Shown here: positions 25,203 to 33,143 of the stretch, piece after piece | Numbering within the stretch: the first letter of the stretch is position 1 | Layout of the letters: the number at the start of each line of letters is the position of its first letter | DNA from: Ruminococcus flavefaciens | Lineage (GTDB): Bacteria > Bacteroidota > Bacteroidia > Bacteroidales > P3 | DNA length: 64,000 nt | Assembly: GCA_023667315.1 (NCBI GenBank) | Contig: JAMPAI010000004.1 | Coordinates: 1 to 64,000, forward strand | Reading direction: 5' to 3' | Notes under the pieces: generated by a model | Database searches by the model: none | What the model was told of the DNA's origin: nothing | The model's input: only the letters and a program-made list of their open reading frames with translations | Position numbers and translations under genes: made by a program

Positions 25203-26606
25203 ATGAGGAGATTGAGAATGGAAATGAAAACGAGTTTGGCTGTTCCCGCGCCGGTGGACCGTATCCTGGAAATCCTGCACGAACAGGATCATCCGGCTTA
25301 CCTGGTGGGCGGTTGCGTGCGCGACTGCCTGCTGGACAAGAAACCCCACGACTGGGATATATGCACCTCGGCGGGCATCGCCCAGATACGTCCGGTGTTC
25401 GAGGAAAAAGGCTACTATGTGGCGGCCACCGGGCTCAAGCACGGCACCCTTACAGTCATCGACAACGGCCGTCCCTACGAAATAACCGTCTTCCGGAAAA
25501 AAAGCGACTTCGCGGCCATCCACGGCAAGAAAACGCTTCGGAGAAAGAACGAAACCTCCTCCCTGCGGGAAGACCTGGAGCTGCGCGACTTTACGATCAA
25601 TTCCATCGCCTGGTCGCCCCAGGAAGGCATCGTGGATCCTTTTGGCGGCGTAAGCGATCTGCAGAAAGGCGTGTTGCGCTGCGCCGGCTCGGCCAAGGAC
25701 AGGCTTACCGAAGACCCCTTGCGGATTCTGCGCGCCCTGCGATTCTCGGCTCTGCTTGGCTTTTCGATCAACGAAGAACTGAAGGCGGCCATGCACGAGA
25801 CTGTACCCTTGCTCGAAAAGGTGGCCGTGGAACGCATCACCTCCGAACTCTACCGTTTCATGCACGCTTCGGGCGTTCGCGTGGCGGCGCTCCTGCGCGA
25901 ATACGCCGACGTGTTTTGCTTCATCATGCCCGAACTGAAGCCCATGATCGGCTTCGACCAGCATAACTTCCATCATTCCTACGATGTTTGGGAACATACG
26001 ATGAAGGCCATGGAAGCCTGCAAGGTGGAAGACATCGTGCTCAAATTCACCATCCTGTTCCACGATATGGGCAAGCCCGCCGCCTTTACGATGGACGCGG
26101 AGGGCATCGGCCATTTCTACGGACACGGCGAGATAAGCCGCCAGCTCTGTTCGGTCATTATGAAACGGCTCCGTTTCGACACCAAGACGGCCTCCGAGGT
26201 GCGCACCCTCGTGGAAGTGCACGATGCGCGCGTGGAGGGCAATACCCGCAGCATACGCCGTTGGCTCAACCGCCTGGGATTGGAACAGTTCGAACGCCTG
26301 CTGCTCATGAAGACCTGCGACGCCGCCGGGCAGAACCCGGCCTTCTGGCCTGAGCGGGAAGCCTACATCAACTCGCTGCGGGCGGGCTTGCAGGAAGTGC
26401 TGGCGAAGGATTCCTGCTTCAGTCTCAAAGACCTGGTCGTGAAAGGCAGCGACCTGATTGCCGTGGGTTATCAGACCGGCGGGGTGCTGGGCAAATGCCT
26501 GCAACGGCTGTTGGACGAGGTGCTCGACGAGCGGCTGCCCAACGAGAAAGACGCCCTGTTGGCCACGGCGGTTTCGTGGCTGAATCAGGAGGCGCGATTG
26601 CGGTAA
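25203..26606 (+). CDS. cca: tRNA nucleotidyltransferase (CCA-adding / poly(A) polymerase family) with HD domain
   Basis: A 467-residue class II nucleotidyltransferase that repairs or adds the 3' CCA of tRNAs. The head carries YLVGGCVRDCLLDKK (about 33-47) and the metal-binding pair in HDWDIC (D50, D52), followed by LTEDPLRILRALRF, the RNA-binding motif of the family. The C-terminal half contains an HD phosphohydrolase motif (LFHDMGKP, H287-D288). The true start may be Met6 or Met8 (MEMKTSLAVPAP); the promoter position makes these slightly more likely. The tRNA-Val in this window encodes its own CCA, so at least for that tRNA the role would be repair. First gene of a plus-strand trio. Confidence 0.92.
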   Translation: MRRLRMEMKTSLAVPAPVDRILEILHEQDHPAYLVGGCVRDCLLDKKPHDWDICTSAGIAQIRPVFEEKGYYVAATGLKHGTLTVIDNGRPYEITVFRKKSDFAAIHGKKTLRRKNETSSLREDLELRDFTINSIAWSPQEGIVDPFGGVSDLQKGVLRCAGSAKDRLTEDPLRILRALRFSALLGFSINEELKAAMHETVPLLEKVAVERITSELYRFMHASGVRVAALLREYADVFCFIMPELKPMIGFDQHNFHHSYDVWEHTMKAMEACKVEDIVLKFTILFHDMGKPAAFTMDAEGIGHFYGHGEISRQLCSVIMKRLRFDTKTASEVRTLVEVHDARVEGNTRSIRRWLNRLGLEQFERLLLMKTCDAAGQNPAFWPEREAYINSLRAGLQEVLAKDSCFSLKDLVVKGSDLIAVGYQTGGVLGKCLQRLLDEVLDERLPNEKDALLATAVSWLNQEARLR

Positions 26607-26618
26607 AAAACAAAGAAC

Positions 26619-27407
26619 GTGGAAAATAAACCCATCATATGGATTACGGGGGCTTCTTCGGGTATCGGGGAAGCCTTGGCCTACGCCTATGCAAGGCAAG
26701 GGGCGAGGCTTATCCTTTCTTCACGCAAGCAGGCCGAACTGGAACGGGTCCGCCGCTCCTGCGCCCATCCCGAGAACCACCACATCGAGTGTCTGGATCT
26801 GGCCGACCCGCAGAGTCTGGACACGGCGGCCAAAAACGTGCTGCAGAAGTTCGGCTATGTGGATATGCTGATCAACAACGGCGGCATAAGCCAGCGTTCG
26901 CTGGTGGCTGAAACGCCCCTGGAGGTGGATCGGAAAATAATGCAGGTGGACTACTTCAGCGGGGTGCAGCTGGCCAAGGCCGTGCTGCCTTCGATGCTCG
27001 CGCGCGGCAAAGGCCGTTTCGTGGCCATCAGCAGTATCGTGGGGGTGTTCGGTTTTCCGCAGCGCTCGGCCTATTCGGCGGCCAAGCACGCGATGCACGG
27101 CTTCTACGAGACCCTGCGCGCCGAAAACCGGCAGCACGGCATCGAGGTTACCGTGGTCTGCCCCGGCAGGATCCTTACCAATGTATCGCTCCACGCCCTT
27201 AAGGCCGATGGCAGCGAATACGGCATCATGGACCACGCCCAGGCCAACGGCATTACCGCCGAACGTTGCGCAGAACGCATCCTGCGCGCCGTGAGACGCA
27301 ACAAAAAGGAAGTCTATGTGTGCCGGAAGGATGTACTTATGGTGTATTTCCGCCGTTACATCCCGGCCCTGTACTACAGGCTGGTAAGCAAGGTAAAACC
27401 CAACTGA
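26619..27407 (+). CDS. Short-chain dehydrogenase/reductase of unknown substrate
   Basis: A 262-residue classical SDR. It has the cofactor motif TGASSGIGEALAYAYA (about 10-25), the NNGG strand (LINNGGISQ), the catalytic Ser in VAISSIVGVFG and YSAAKHAMHGF (YxxxK). It starts at GTG (26619) 12 bases after the cca stop; no ATG in frame nearby keeps the cofactor motif. The C-terminal part with a basic end (VSKVKPN) resembles the dehydrogenases of lipid or ketosphinganine type (DHRS7-like), but the substrate cannot be told. Likely co-transcribed with cca and the VOC gene. Confidence 0.85.
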   Translation: MENKPIIWITGASSGIGEALAYAYARQGARLILSSRKQAELERVRRSCAHPENHHIECLDLADPQSLDTAAKNVLQKFGYVDMLINNGGISQRSLVAETPLEVDRKIMQVDYFSGVQLAKAVLPSMLARGKGRFVAISSIVGVFGFPQRSAYSAAKHAMHGFYETLRAENRQHGIEVTVVCPGRILTNVSLHALKADGSEYGIMDHAQANGITAERCAERILRAVRRNKKEVYVCRKDVLMVYFRRYIPALYYRLVSKVKPN

Positions 27408-27446
27408 ACCGCCATACGGCGCCATTCGGTAGAAAACCAATCGAGA

Positions 27447-28559
27447 ATGAATAAACAGACAACGGAAGAAAGACGGCCCATCGTTTCGGGTATACAGCAA
27501 ATGGGGATAGGCGTGCGCGACGTGGCCAAGGCCTGGCGGTGGTACAATCGTTTTTTCGGAACGGACGCCATTATATTCGATGAACGCGCCCCGGCCGAAT
27601 ATATGCTGCCCTACACGGGCGGAAAGCCGCGCAACCGCCGAGCGGTGCTGGCCATGAACCTGCAGGGGGGGGGCGGCTTCGAGATCTGGCAACACCGCGA
27701 TTTTGAACCGAGGGCGGCCGATTTCAAGGTGCTGCCCGGCGATTATGGGGTGTTCGCCTGCAAGATAAAGTGCAGGAACGCCGCCGATACCCACAGGCGC
27801 TATATCGAGATGGGCGCCACGGTAAGCGAACTGTACAGGGACGCGCTGGAACGCGACTATTTCTATGTGTGGGATCCGGACGGAAACGTTTTCCAGCTTG
27901 TGGAGGTGGCCAATGCCGAGGCCTGGTTCGTAAACGAGAACAAGCCCACCGGTGGGGTGTACGGCGCGGTGGTGGGCTGTGCCGATATGGACGCGGCCAT
28001 GGCGTTTTACAAGGATATGTTGGGCTACGACAAGGTGTATTCCGATAAAACCGAAGTCTTTGCCGATTTGGGAAAGATGGGTGTGCCGGGCGTTCGCTTC
28101 CGCCGGGTACTGCTGGCGCATTCCCAGCCGCGTACGGGCGGTTTCTCGAGGCTCTTGGGACCCTCGGAAATCGAGTTGGTGCAGGCCTTGGACAGACCTG
28201 TGCCGGCGCGCAAGATTTTCGAGAACCGCTTTTGGGGTGAATTGGGATTTATTCAGATCTGCTACGACATCCGCCATATCGAGGCCATACGCGAGCAGGC
28301 CAAGCGGGTGGGCAGTGCCTTTACGGTGGACAGCATCAAGCAGAACCCCGATTTCGACATGGGCGATGCCGCCGGGCATTTCGCCTACAACGAAGACCCT
28401 TCGGGAACCTTGATTGAATACGTGGAGACCTGCCGGGTGCCCATCGTCAAGAAATGGGGGCTGTTCCTGAACCTGAAACGCTTCAACGCCAATAAGCCGC
28501 TGCCGAACTGGCTGGTAAAGGCCCTGCGGTTCACCCGGAAAAAGGATATTCCGGATTAG
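27447..28559 (+). CDS. VOC-superfamily protein with two glyoxalase-like domains
   Basis: A 370-residue protein made of two vicinal-oxygen-chelate units: about residues 14-155 (MGIGVRDVAKAWRWYNRFFG to DYFYVWDPDGNVFQLVEV) and about 170-335 (GAVVGCADMDAAMAFYKDML to HFAYNEDPSGTLIEYVET). Each unit ends with a glutamate in the position of a metal ligand (VFQLVEV and LIEYVET). The layout resembles 4-hydroxyphenylpyruvate dioxygenase-like or lyase-like members, yet the length and motifs do not allow a reaction to be named. The last 45 residues are basic. It follows the SDR by 39 bases and ends before a two-way terminator. Confidence 0.75.
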   Translation: MNKQTTEERRPIVSGIQQMGIGVRDVAKAWRWYNRFFGTDAIIFDERAPAEYMLPYTGGKPRNRRAVLAMNLQGGGGFEIWQHRDFEPRAADFKVLPGDYGVFACKIKCRNAADTHRRYIEMGATVSELYRDALERDYFYVWDPDGNVFQLVEVANAEAWFVNENKPTGGVYGAVVGCADMDAAMAFYKDMLGYDKVYSDKTEVFADLGKMGVPGVRFRRVLLAHSQPRTGGFSRLLGPSEIELVQALDRPVPARKIFENRFWGELGFIQICYDIRHIEAIREQAKRVGSAFTVDSIKQNPDFDMGDAAGHFAYNEDPSGTLIEYVETCRVPIVKKWGLFLNLKRFNANKPLPNWLVKALRFTRKKDIPD

Positions 28560-28579
28560 AATGAACTTTCTGAAATGGG

Positions 28580-28608
28580 AAAATGCTGCCTCGCAAGGGT
28601 GGCATTTT
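28580..28608. terminator. Bidirectional terminator between convergent genes
   Basis: AAAATGCTGCC (28580-28590) pairs with GGTGGCATTTT (28598-28608) with two wobble pairs and a 7-base loop; T runs on both strands. The ispD stop codon (28610-28608) is part of the T run. Confidence 0.75.
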
Positions 28609-29318
28609 TATTTTGTCTGAACCAGCCTTTCCAATACCGGCAGATCCTGGGGGTGGGTCAGCTTTAGGTTGCGTTCGTCGCCGGGAACGATAAAGATGGG
28701 GATTTCCGGAAGGTATCTAAGCACCGTGCCGCAATCGTCGGTGGTGGTGAAATTTGTGTCTTTCAGTGCTATATCGTAAGCCTTGGCGATAACTTCCAGG
28801 GCGAAGGCCTGCGGGGTCTGGCTGCGCATCAGCGTGTTGCGGTCGGGAACGCCTTGAATGAAGCCTCCGTTAACCTGCAGTATGGTGTCGGTGCAGGGAA
28901 GCGCCACATCCACGGCCTGGTGGGTTTTCAGGGCCTGGGCAACCTCGTCGATGATGCGCTGGCTCAGCAGGGGACGCGCCGCATCGTGGAAAATCAGGTT
29001 GACGTTCGGTGTATTGCGGTAGGCTTCCACCGCCGAGAGGGTGGAACGGTAGCGTTCCTTGCCGCCGGGCAGGATCTTCTTGAGTTTCGTCCAGGCATTC
29101 CTTGCCGTCAGTTCCTCCACCTTGGCTTTCCATTCGGGCGCGCACACAACGGCAATCTCGTGAATGTGAGGATTCTGTTCGAATGCCTCCACGGCATATT
29201 CCAACACCGTCTTGCCGCCCAGCATAAGGAACTGCTTGGGCAAATCGCCACCCATGCGGCTTCCGCTGCCTCCTGCAAGGATTACGGCGATATTGTATGT
29301 GCTGTTCTTTGCATTCAT
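28608..29318 (-). CDS. ispD: 2-C-methyl-D-erythritol 4-phosphate cytidylyltransferase
   Basis: A 236-residue enzyme of the MEP isoprenoid pathway joining CTP and methylerythritol phosphate. It has the nucleotide-binding start VILAGGSGSRMGGDLPKQF (about 13-31), FHDAARPLLSQRIIDEV (the DAARP motif) and TDDCGTVLRYLPEIPIFIV. Length is normal. It begins only two bases after the stop of the AlbA_2-domain gene, so it depends on that upstream promoter unless an internal one exists. The coupling of a core biosynthetic gene to an accessory-looking regulator gene is unusual. Confidence 0.93.
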   Translation of the reverse strand: MNAKNSTYNIAVILAGGSGSRMGGDLPKQFLMLGGKTVLEYAVEAFEQNPHIHEIAVVCAPEWKAKVEELTARNAWTKLKKILPGGKERYRSTLSAVEAYRNTPNVNLIFHDAARPLLSQRIIDEVAQALKTHQAVDVALPCTDTILQVNGGFIQGVPDRNTLMRSQTPQAFALEVIAKAYDIALKDTNFTTTDDCGTVLRYLPEIPIFIVPGDERNLKLTHPQDLPVLERLVQTK

Positions 29319-29320
29319 GG

Positions 29321-30880
29321 CTATCCGATTACCTCCCAGTGTCCACCATTGGAGGGTCCCACATGGCGCAGTTTGCCATCTTCAACGAGTGTTTTTAGGT
29401 AACGTTGAATACTGCTTATGTGCAAACCTATAAGCGTGCCAAGTTCTATTCTCCTGATGGTCGGATCTTTTTTAATCATCTCCAAGATAAGATCTTTTGG
29501 GTCGATTTTGGGATCTTCTTGACGTAATGAATCTATTTTGTTTTGATTATCAATGATTTTTGGTTTTCTTTTCTGATCTCCTTTTGGCTCGTCTTGAGGC
29601 GCTGAACCTATCTTGTTTTGATTGTCAACGATTTTTGGTTCGCTTTTCTGCTTTTCTTTTGACTTGTCTTGATGTAAAGAATCTATCCTGCTTTGATTAT
29701 CAGTGGTTTTTGGTTTGCCTTTCTGTACGCTTTTTAAATCGGATTGCGCTTTTTCGCCCATAGTGATTTTAACGAAGCGTTCGCGCGGAATAATCACCGA
29801 AAACCCTCCCTGTTCGGCACGGAAAGTGGGAGGAGTTAAGTGTTCCTCTTGGAATCCGTCTAAAATCTTTTGTATGCCGCGCCCCCATGCCTCGATAAAT
29901 CCGGATTTATAAAATACATTGGCAATTTTTGGATTACGAAGTTTTGAAGTGTGTTTTCCGAGTAAGGTATCGATGGTGTAGTTATCCGGCAAATCCCCAT
30001 CGTTCCATAAGCGGATATGGTCGTTATAAATGCTCATCTGGTTCCAAGAACCTTGCTGGTTCTTGTGGACGATGCTGTTGAAAATGATTTCTCTTAAGGC
30101 ATCTTCCGGAATTTCAAGGGGTTCGATACGCTGCAGGCCTTCGTAATGAATGGGACGGACAAGATATTTGTCGCTGAGCGTACGGATAACTCGGTCTGTC
30201 ATCTGCAAAATGTTGCCTTCAATCAGGTCTTGACTCAGCAAATCATGGTCGCTGGATCCGAATCTTCCGATTTTGAAACTGGAGGTTGCCATAAATCGTT
30301 GTGGATTCTTGCCAAAGAGCAAGATGGCGGCATTGGAGGGTGTGCCGTCGGAAAGCAATCCAAGATTTTCTAAGACTTCGGAGATAGAAGAATCTATGGA
30401 TTCGGGTTGCATGCGTTGGGCCTTGACGGCTTTCTTCAGGAAGTAGGCCACGGCGTCATTGTCGATATCGGTCATGCTTGCTCCACGGCATGGCAGATCC
30501 TCCCAATTGAGTCCTGTCTTTTTTAGTAGGAATTGATGAAGCACAAGACCTTTCAATTCTTGTTTGGTAGATCCCGAACGATAGTAATAACTGCCTTTGT
30601 AAGAAATGGGGATGTTGCTTGGCTCCACAATGATTTCGAGAACGTCTTTCCCCTCCATCGCAACAAGATTCACTTCAGCCACGATGCCTAATAATGATAC
30701 GATTTTGTTGGGAATATCTTCTAGCGCTTGTTGTGGTTTGTCAAGCCCGACTACCGAGAGGTCGTCATCGATTCCGATGTAAATCTTTCCTCCATGTGCA
30801 TTGGCAAAGCCGCATACCCACTTCAGGTATTCGTCTTTCCACTTGCGCTTATATTCCGTATTCTGATTCTCGTGTTTCAT
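29321..30880 (-). CDS. Schlafen/AlbA_2-domain ATP-binding protein with tandem repeat linker and winged helix
   Basis: A 519-residue protein of the family often annotated as ATP-dependent DNA helicase-like or transcriptional regulator. Residues about 1-125 form the Schlafen AlbA_2 domain (NTEYKRKWKDEYLKWVCGFA, then GGKIYIGIDDD). Residues about 230-385 match the HATPase_c_4 part (LREIIFNSIVHKNQQG, GFIEAWGRGIQKI). Next comes a charged linker with three copies of a 25-residue repeat. The C-terminus (about 455-519) looks like a winged helix: DLILEMIKKDPTIRRIELGT and SIQRYLKTLVEDGKLRHVG. Such proteins are probable regulators, and some lie in mobile or defence regions. It is transcribed away from mgsA, from a -7 box at 30907-30900. 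Function inferred. Confidence 0.82.
   Translation of the reverse strand: MKHENQNTEYKRKWKDEYLKWVCGFANAHGGKIYIGIDDDLSVVGLDKPQQALEDIPNKIVSLLGIVAEVNLVAMEGKDVLEIIVEPSNIPISYKGSYYYRSGSTKQELKGLVLHQFLLKKTGLNWEDLPCRGASMTDIDNDAVAYFLKKAVKAQRMQPESIDSSISEVLENLGLLSDGTPSNAAILLFGKNPQRFMATSSFKIGRFGSSDHDLLSQDLIEGNILQMTDRVIRTLSDKYLVRPIHYEGLQRIEPLEIPEDALREIIFNSIVHKNQQGSWNQMSIYNDHIRLWNDGDLPDNYTIDTLLGKHTSKLRNPKIANVFYKSGFIEAWGRGIQKILDGFQEEHLTPPTFRAEQGGFSVIIPRERFVKITMGEKAQSDLKSVQKGKPKTTDNQSRIDSLHQDKSKEKQKSEPKIVDNQNKIGSAPQDEPKGDQKRKPKIIDNQNKIDSLRQEDPKIDPKDLILEMIKKDPTIRRIELGTLIGLHISSIQRYLKTLVEDGKLRHVGPSNGGHWEVIG
29517..29741 (-). repeat. Three in-frame 75-base tandem repeats in the AlbA_2 gene
   Basis: Copies lie at 29517-29591, 29592-29666 and 29667-29741. 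In protein they read as 25-residue units with the pattern KPK-x-x-DNQ-x-(K/R)-IDS/IGS-x-x-Q(D/E). Copies are related but not identical, so the array is not very recent. Copy number may vary between strains without breaking the frame. Confidence 0.8.
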
Positions 30881-30899
30881 GGATGAGAGTGCTTTGGTG

Positions 30900-30907
30900 C
30901 AAAGGTA
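30900..30907 (-). promoter_or_regulatory. -7 box of the AlbA_2 gene and ispD
   Basis: TACCTTTG on the minus strand, 20 bases upstream of the start codon, an exact TAnnTTTG match. The -33 element is not clear. Confidence 0.5.
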
Positions 30908-31004
30908 CTTTTTATTTCAACCTTTTCGTTAAGCCATGAGCAGAAGCCAAATTTATTTGGATTTTGCCATGGCGAGAAAAGGTCGGTTGAAAACCAACCA
31001 ATCC

Positions 31005-31068
31005 AGATAATTATCTTGAGTTATGACGAACTGCCGTAATCCAAAAAATCATATATAAAATTTGGATT
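31005..31068. promoter_or_regulatory. Two dyads in the divergent region before mgsA
   Basis: A perfect 12-base palindrome AGATAATTATCT lies at 31005-31016. A second dyad has 8-base perfect arms, AATCCAAA at 31038-31045 and TTTGGATT at 31061-31068, 15 bases apart. Both lie in the 273-base gap between the divergently transcribed AlbA_2 gene and mgsA and could be operator sites. Structure is seen; function is inferred. Confidence 0.4.
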
Positions 31069-31123
31069 GTAATCCGAGAAATTGTATTGAAATTTCGGGT
31101 TAATATGGACACGTGTATTTCCG

Positions 31124-31131
31124 TATCTTTG
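31124..31131 (+). promoter_or_regulatory. -7 box of mgsA
   Basis: TATCTTTG, an exact TAnnTTTG match, 22 bases upstream of the mgsA start. No clear -33 TTTG at the usual distance. Confidence 0.5.
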
Positions 31132-31153
31132 CGCACAAAAGTTTATCGAGACC

Positions 31154-31603
31154 ATGAAAAAACGACTCACGATAGCACTTGTGGCGCACGATCATAGAAA
31201 GGCCGACATGGTGGACTGGGCCAAGTTCAACGCCACCTATCTTTCACGCCACCATTTGGTCTGCACGGGAACCACCGGCGGATTGATCCAGGATATGTTC
31301 AAGGAAGTAGGCATCGAGGCCGATATCCAGTGCATGCAGTCCGGGCCTATGGGTGGCGATGCCGAGATTGCCGCCATGGTGGTACGCAACGAGATCGACC
31401 TGGCCATTTTCCTTATCGACGACCTCAATCCCCAGCCCCACGAAGCCGACATCCAGATGTTGCTGCGCCAATGCCGCCTGCACAACGTGCCCATCGCCTG
31501 CAACCGCATCAGTGCCGACCTGATGATTTCCAGCTCTCTGTGGGACGATCCAAACTACACCCCGATGGCACAAAGCTACATACGGTTCGAGCGGAAAGGG
31601 TAA
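31154..31603 (+). CDS. mgsA: Methylglyoxal synthase
   Basis: A 149-residue enzyme turning dihydroxyacetone phosphate into methylglyoxal and phosphate, a bypass of lower glycolysis used under phosphate limitation. It has IALVAHDHRKADMVDWAKF, CTGTTGGLIQ (phosphate-binding), SGPMGGDAEIAAMV and FLIDDLNPQPHEADIQ, all MgsA signatures. Length is normal. A partial, internally deleted second copy of the gene lies at 34019-34109, beyond the ATPase pair. Both gene ends are intact here, so this is the working copy. Confidence 0.96.
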   Translation: MKKRLTIALVAHDHRKADMVDWAKFNATYLSRHHLVCTGTTGGLIQDMFKEVGIEADIQCMQSGPMGGDAEIAAMVVRNEIDLAIFLIDDLNPQPHEADIQMLLRQCRLHNVPIACNRISADLMISSSLWDDPNYTPMAQSYIRFERKG

Positions 31604-31680
31604 GGCACGGTCGATCCCCTTCCAGTACCATGCGGCTATCGTTGTATTCGGCAAGGATTAGGCCTATATTTTGGTGCTAT

Positions 31681-31714
31681 TTTGCAAGAGAGTGAAGTAA
31701 AATGTGTATCTTCG
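31681..31714 (+). promoter_or_regulatory. Promoter of the ATPase pair
   Basis: TTTG at 31681-31684 and TATCTTCG at 31707-31714 (one mismatch) with a 22-base spacer. It lies about 100 bases upstream of the ATPase start, so the leader is long. The remainder of the 208-base gap shows no gene. Confidence 0.5.
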
Positions 31715-31811
31715 CAATAAGATGAAAGGGTGTTCGATTGAGGATGCCTAGTTGTTTGATGTAATGTTAAACAACGAACATTGTTGAAACAACGCTAACG
31801 GTAGCTGTTTT

Positions 31812-33143
31812 ATGAGTGATTATGTGTACACACTGCGAAATTATCATGCGGTGAAAGATGCCTCCATAAAATTGGATGGGATAACGGTGTTGACGGGGAT
31901 TAATGGAGCGGGGAAAAGTACGCTGTCCAAATGGTTGTATTACTCGGTTAATGGAGCAAATTCTTATGATAGGTACATTTATGTGAGGTTTGCTGCAGCA
32001 CTGCGTGATCGGGTGAAGGTGTTGGATAGGATAAGGTGGGAACTGGAATTCGCCACTACAGAGGAGAGAAGGGGCAATGCGCGTTTCTTTCGTGATGCAC
32101 TTAATCAAATGGCGTTTTTAGGATCGGATGATGCGGATCTTGGGGCGCTAATCGAGGTTTTCCAAAAGGTGTCGGAACATTTAGGGGAAGAGTTAGAAAT
32201 TTATTTGAATACCCGTAACATACCGAGGGTTCGGCGAGATCGTGTTTTTAGCGTACTTGGGATTGAGAGTGACATAACGGAAGATGTGTCAGCTACGATG
32301 CGAATCTATCGAGAAAAGCAACAACACTTGGTGGAAGTGTTTCAAAAAAGGTATCTTATGGATAAGGAAAAGAGGGGAAAGGAAACTTTTTTTGAATTGG
32401 TTCACAATAAATTTAATATGCGTGATGAATATCCGCAAGATATACAATTTGAAGAAGATGGGGTGAAGTTATTCGATGAGGGGAAGGTGGGGCATCTTTA
32501 CAACTTGACCCAGGCCATCTATATCGATACGCCGATGGCTCTATTTGGTGAAACGGGGATGGATAATGTATTCTGGCAAGACTTGAACGAATTTGTGCTT
32601 GATAGTAGAGAAAATTATGAAGCGCCCCTGGAAGCGAAAAAAATTTTAAAACGGCTAAGCAGTTTGTTGCATGGGAAGGCGATTCTTGCCGATGACGATT
32701 TTGGACAAAAAGAAGTCCATTTCAGAAGGGAAGACGGTTTGGAAATTAAGGTGCAGGATGCCGCAACTGGCGTGAAGTCGTTTTCTTATATACAACGTTT
32801 ATTGGAAAACGGGTATCTTGGCGATAAGACGTTACTGATGATAGACGAGCCGGAGGCGCACCTGCACCCTCAGTGGATTATCGAGTTTGCTCGCATACTT
32901 GTCTTGCTGCATAAAAATTTAGGGGTGAAAGTGCTGGTGGCAAGTCATAACCCGCACATGGTTGAAGCATTGCAAACCATAGCCAATAAGGAAAATGTGT
33001 TGGAAGATTTGCACTGCTATCTTGCTGAGTCGATAGATGATTATATGTTTACCTATGTGGATCAGGGACACGACATAGAGCGTATCTTTAAGTCGTTTAA
33101 TATGGCCTACAATAAAATGGACGAATATGGAATTGGCGTATGA
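31812..33143 (+). CDS. AAA/ABC-type ATPase (AAA_15/AAA_21-like), first gene of a two-gene module
   Basis: A 443-residue ATPase related to the OLD and SMC-like ATPases. Walker A is at 29-37 (GINGAGKST) and Walker B at 341-348 (LLMIDEPEAHLHPQW, with the catalytic glutamate). A signature-like segment (DAATGVKSFSYIQRLL, about 316-331) and an H-loop-like ASHNPHMVEAL (377-387) complete the fold. The insert (about 85-310) is helical and charged. There is no C-terminal TOPRIM domain as in OLD nucleases, so an effector must be separate. The gene overlaps the next by 17 bases. It is visibly AT-richer than mgsA and differs in codon use. A defence role is plausible by analogy with other ATPase-plus-effector pairs but is not shown. 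Confidence 0.82.
   Translation: MSDYVYTLRNYHAVKDASIKLDGITVLTGINGAGKSTLSKWLYYSVNGANSYDRYIYVRFAAALRDRVKVLDRIRWELEFATTEERRGNARFFRDALNQMAFLGSDDADLGALIEVFQKVSEHLGEELEIYLNTRNIPRVRRDRVFSVLGIESDITEDVSATMRIYREKQQHLVEVFQKRYLMDKEKRGKETFFELVHNKFNMRDEYPQDIQFEEDGVKLFDEGKVGHLYNLTQAIYIDTPMALFGETGMDNVFWQDLNEFVLDSRENYEAPLEAKKILKRLSSLLHGKAILADDDFGQKEVHFRREDGLEIKVQDAATGVKSFSYIQRLLENGYLGDKTLLMIDEPEAHLHPQWIIEFARILVLLHKNLGVKVLVASHNPHMVEALQTIANKENVLEDLHCYLAESIDDYMFTYVDQGHDIERIFKSFNMAYNKMDEYGIGV

Noticed and set aside
25164-26699. Long minus-strand open frame (511 codons) opposite cca
   Set aside because: The plus-strand frame has clear CCA-adding enzyme motifs. The opposite frame is His- and Gly-rich without any domain, as expected for the complement of a GC-rich gene.
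26721-28379. 552-codon minus-strand frame across the SDR and VOC genes
   Set aside because: It crosses two genes with good plus-strand motifs and has no recognisable domain.
31812-33143. OLD-family nuclease
   Set aside because: The ATPase has no TOPRIM domain after the Walker B region; the protein ends about 95 residues later.
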